DNA of 64,000 nucleotides from Planctomycetota bacterium (GTDB lineage Bacteria > Planctomycetota > UBA1135 > JACQFD01): NCBI GenBank assembly GCA_016200225.1, contig JACQFD010000017.1, positions 62,001 to 126,000 of the forward strand. Direction: 5' to 3'. This document shows positions 62,716 through 64,000 of this stretch, piece after piece (the first letter of the stretch is position 1; each line of letters opens with the position of its first letter). Under the pieces are notes generated by a model. The model did no database searches. It was not told where the DNA came from and was given only the letters and a program-made list of their open reading frames with translations. The position numbers and the translations under genes are program-made.

Positions 62716-62784
62716 CGCGATTTTTCAAAATCGCCCTCATGAAAGCCTCCATGCGAACCGATTTAATCAATTCAACAGCTCGTC

Positions 62785-62801
62785 ACTTTGCTTCACAAAG
62801 T
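62785..62801 (+). promoter_or_regulatory. ACTTTG-N5-CAAAGT operator before the second ispH
   Basis: Inverted repeat ACTTTG-CTTCA-CAAAGT ending 17 nt before the IspH-2 ATG. It matches the operator at 61599-61617 in both arms while the 5-nt spacer differs, as expected for a dimer binding site. No better promoter hexamers were resolved. Confidence 0.7.
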
Positions 62802-62818
62802 AGATCTGAAATCTTAAT

Positions 62819-63691
62819 ATGAAAATTCTTCTGCCAATGGCGCACGGCATGTGTTTCGGCGTCCGCGACGCCCTCGCCGCGACGCAACAAATCGAACACC
62901 CGTCGAATGTAACAATTTATGGCGAACTTGTACATAATGAATCCGTGCAGGCCGCGCTTGCCGCCCGCGGATTTGTACAAATGGCCGAAGGCGCGCGCGA
63001 ATTACCGCAAACGGACGCGGTGTTGATCACGGCGCACGGCATCAGCGGTCTCGAACGGGGCCGTCTCGCATCGGCCGGTTTACAAATTCTGGACACCACC
63101 TGTCCGCTCGTGCGCAACGCGCACGCGGCAGCGCTCGCGCTCGCGGCCGAGGGGCGGTTTATTGTTGTCATCGGAATGGAGGACCACGTCGAGGTCCGCG
63201 GCCTGACGGGCGATATCGATAATTTTATAGTGATCGCCGACGCGCGCGGCGTCGTGAATTTCGGCGCAGGCCGGATCGGCGTCGTATCGCAAACCACGAC
63301 GGCACCCGGCGTTTTCGCGGAAGCGCTCGGAATGATATTTACTAAAAACCCGGAGGCCGACATTCGCGTGATGGATACTATTTGTAAACCGACGCGGGAC
63401 CGCCAGGAGGGCCTCGCCGAATTGTTACCACAGATCGACGTGCTCGTGGTGGTCGGAGGCAAGCGTTCCAGAAATACGCACGAACTCGCCGCGGCCGCGG
63501 CAAATGCGGGCGTGGCCGCGTATCATATACAATCCGCGGCCGATCTCGATGCGTCGTGGTTCGCGCCCGACGTCGTGGTCGGACTTACCGCGGGCACGTC
63601 GACGCAGGACGAAACCATGCACGCGGTCCATGCGAAATTGTTAGAAATCGAACGATCCATGGCGCCGACCCCCCAACCGTGCGTTTCTTAA
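62819..63691 (+). CDS. HMBPP reductase-like IspH, second divergent copy
   Basis: 290 residues. All three cluster cysteines are kept (AHGMCFGVRDA, DTTCPLVRN, MDTICKPTRD), as are the ELVHN and TAHGISG histidines; EDHVEVRG replaces the usual HPEV but keeps a His. KRSRNTHEL replaces the usual 'sSNs/t' in part. It is shorter than copy 1 and only distantly similar, so not a recent duplication. Preceded by an operator for the neighbouring regulator, so its expression is probably conditional. Confidence 0.9.
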   Translation: MKILLPMAHGMCFGVRDALAATQQIEHPSNVTIYGELVHNESVQAALAARGFVQMAEGARELPQTDAVLITAHGISGLERGRLASAGLQILDTTCPLVRNAHAAALALAAEGRFIVVIGMEDHVEVRGLTGDIDNFIVIADARGVVNFGAGRIGVVSQTTTAPGVFAEALGMIFTKNPEADIRVMDTICKPTRDRQEGLAELLPQIDVLVVVGGKRSRNTHELAAAAANAGVAAYHIQSAADLDASWFAPDVVVGLTAGTSTQDETMHAVHAKLLEIERSMAPTPQPCVS

Positions 63692-63692
63692 T

Positions 63693-64000
63693 ATGACAAT
63701 TTCACGGGGCCTTGCCGTATTCGGAGCGGCGATCGTTGGAATCCTTATTTTTCTGGCGGCGGTCGCGATCCTGAATCGCCGCGACCAGTCGGAGCCGATC
63801 GGCGGCGAAATTCGCATCGATGATTTCGGTTTCACCGCGCAACGAGCGCGATGGAAACAGGAGGCCTCGGATTATTGTAAAATCAACGCGCCCGAAAGCG
63901 CCGGCAACGGCGAATCAGTCGTCGTAACATTGAAAGTTACAAATTACGCCAAGCGCGTCGATTTCACATTTCGACCCGAAACCGTTTTCCTCATCGATCG
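63693..64000 (+). CDS. Membrane-anchored protein, C-terminus cut by window edge
   Basis: Starts 1 nt after the IspH-2 stop and runs off the window (about 102 residues visible). One N-terminal membrane helix (LAVFGAAIVGILIFLAAVAIL), then an extracytoplasmic beta-rich region with SVVVTLKVTNYAKRVDF, resembling DUF4352-type Ig-like domains. It is likely in the same operon as IspH-2. The function is unknown. Confidence 0.7.
   Translation, partial: MTISRGLAVFGAAIVGILIFLAAVAILNRRDQSEPIGGEIRIDDFGFTAQRARWKQEASDYCKINAPESAGNGESVVVTLKVTNYAKRVDFTFRPETVFLID

Overview
The window is a GC-rich bacterial chromosome segment. It most resembles Planctomycetota or a close PVC relative. The reasons are two secreted proteins ending in the same 'YGxGTPGCxG...' C-terminal domain that I associate with Planctomycetota secretomes, the hpnCDE squalene genes, an exported SBBP-repeat protein, many secreted proteins of unknown function, and few clear Shine-Dalgarno sites. 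I saw no phage, insertion sequence, rRNA or CRISPR array. The only RNA gene of known type is tRNA-Val(UAC) at 60.0 kb.

Layout. 0-1.8 kb: an actin-like ATPase cut by the window edge and a coiled-coil partner. 1.9-6.3 kb: metallophosphoesterase, SSB, PilZ protein, copper-radical oxidase. 6.4-19.9 kb: SBBP protein, polytopic membrane protein, a HAD phosphatase fused to a truncated hemoglobin, an esterase, a PDZ lipoprotein, a damaged orphan antitoxin, an extradiol dioxygenase, a SirB1/TPR/PA14 protein, a glycosyltransferase and an SGNH hydrolase. 21.9-39.7 kb: one long minus-strand run, transcribed ispG, SGNH-TPR, queD-like, DUF192, korA-like, korB-like, nuoA-B-C-D-H-I-J-K-L-M-N. The complex I set has 11 subunits with no nuoE/F/G here, and it lies directly behind a 2-oxoacid:ferredoxin oxidoreductase-like pair, so electrons may enter from ferredoxin rather than NADH. 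39.8-43.6 kb: a small defence/toxin island (DUF4143 ATPase, AbiE-type pair, VapBC). 44.8-48.9 kb: hpnC-hpnD-hpnE-ispH, which with ispG links the MEP pathway to squalene/hopanoid synthesis. 49-57 kb: ABC ATPase, a second VapBC, DUF3500, cupin, acyl-CoA dehydrogenase, a TPR-like protein, a membrane protein, aminopeptidase P. 57.9-64 kb: small cationic secreted proteins, a TolB-like propeller, the tRNA, UDP-glucose dehydrogenase, then a membrane protein plus wHTH regulator operon and a second ispH.

Most notable observation: two gene-free convergent intergenic regions (20.06-20.36 kb and 57.56-57.85 kb) carry copies of the same roughly 300-nt element. By eye the last 156 nt differ at only eight sites. 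All eight are either in predicted loops or exchange G-U for G-C pairs in nested long-range helices, and an upstream hairpin is completely different in sequence but still pairs. This is the pattern of a structured non-coding RNA read from the plus strand. I do not recognise the family.

Other leads: an ACTTTG-N5-CAAAGT operator shared by the regulator operon and the second ispH; an unusual abundance of TTGTAA/TTACAA across genes on both strands; and a likely non-canonical start codon for the SirB1/TPR/PA14 protein. Starts were chosen from signal peptides, overlaps and spacing, and several remain uncertain.
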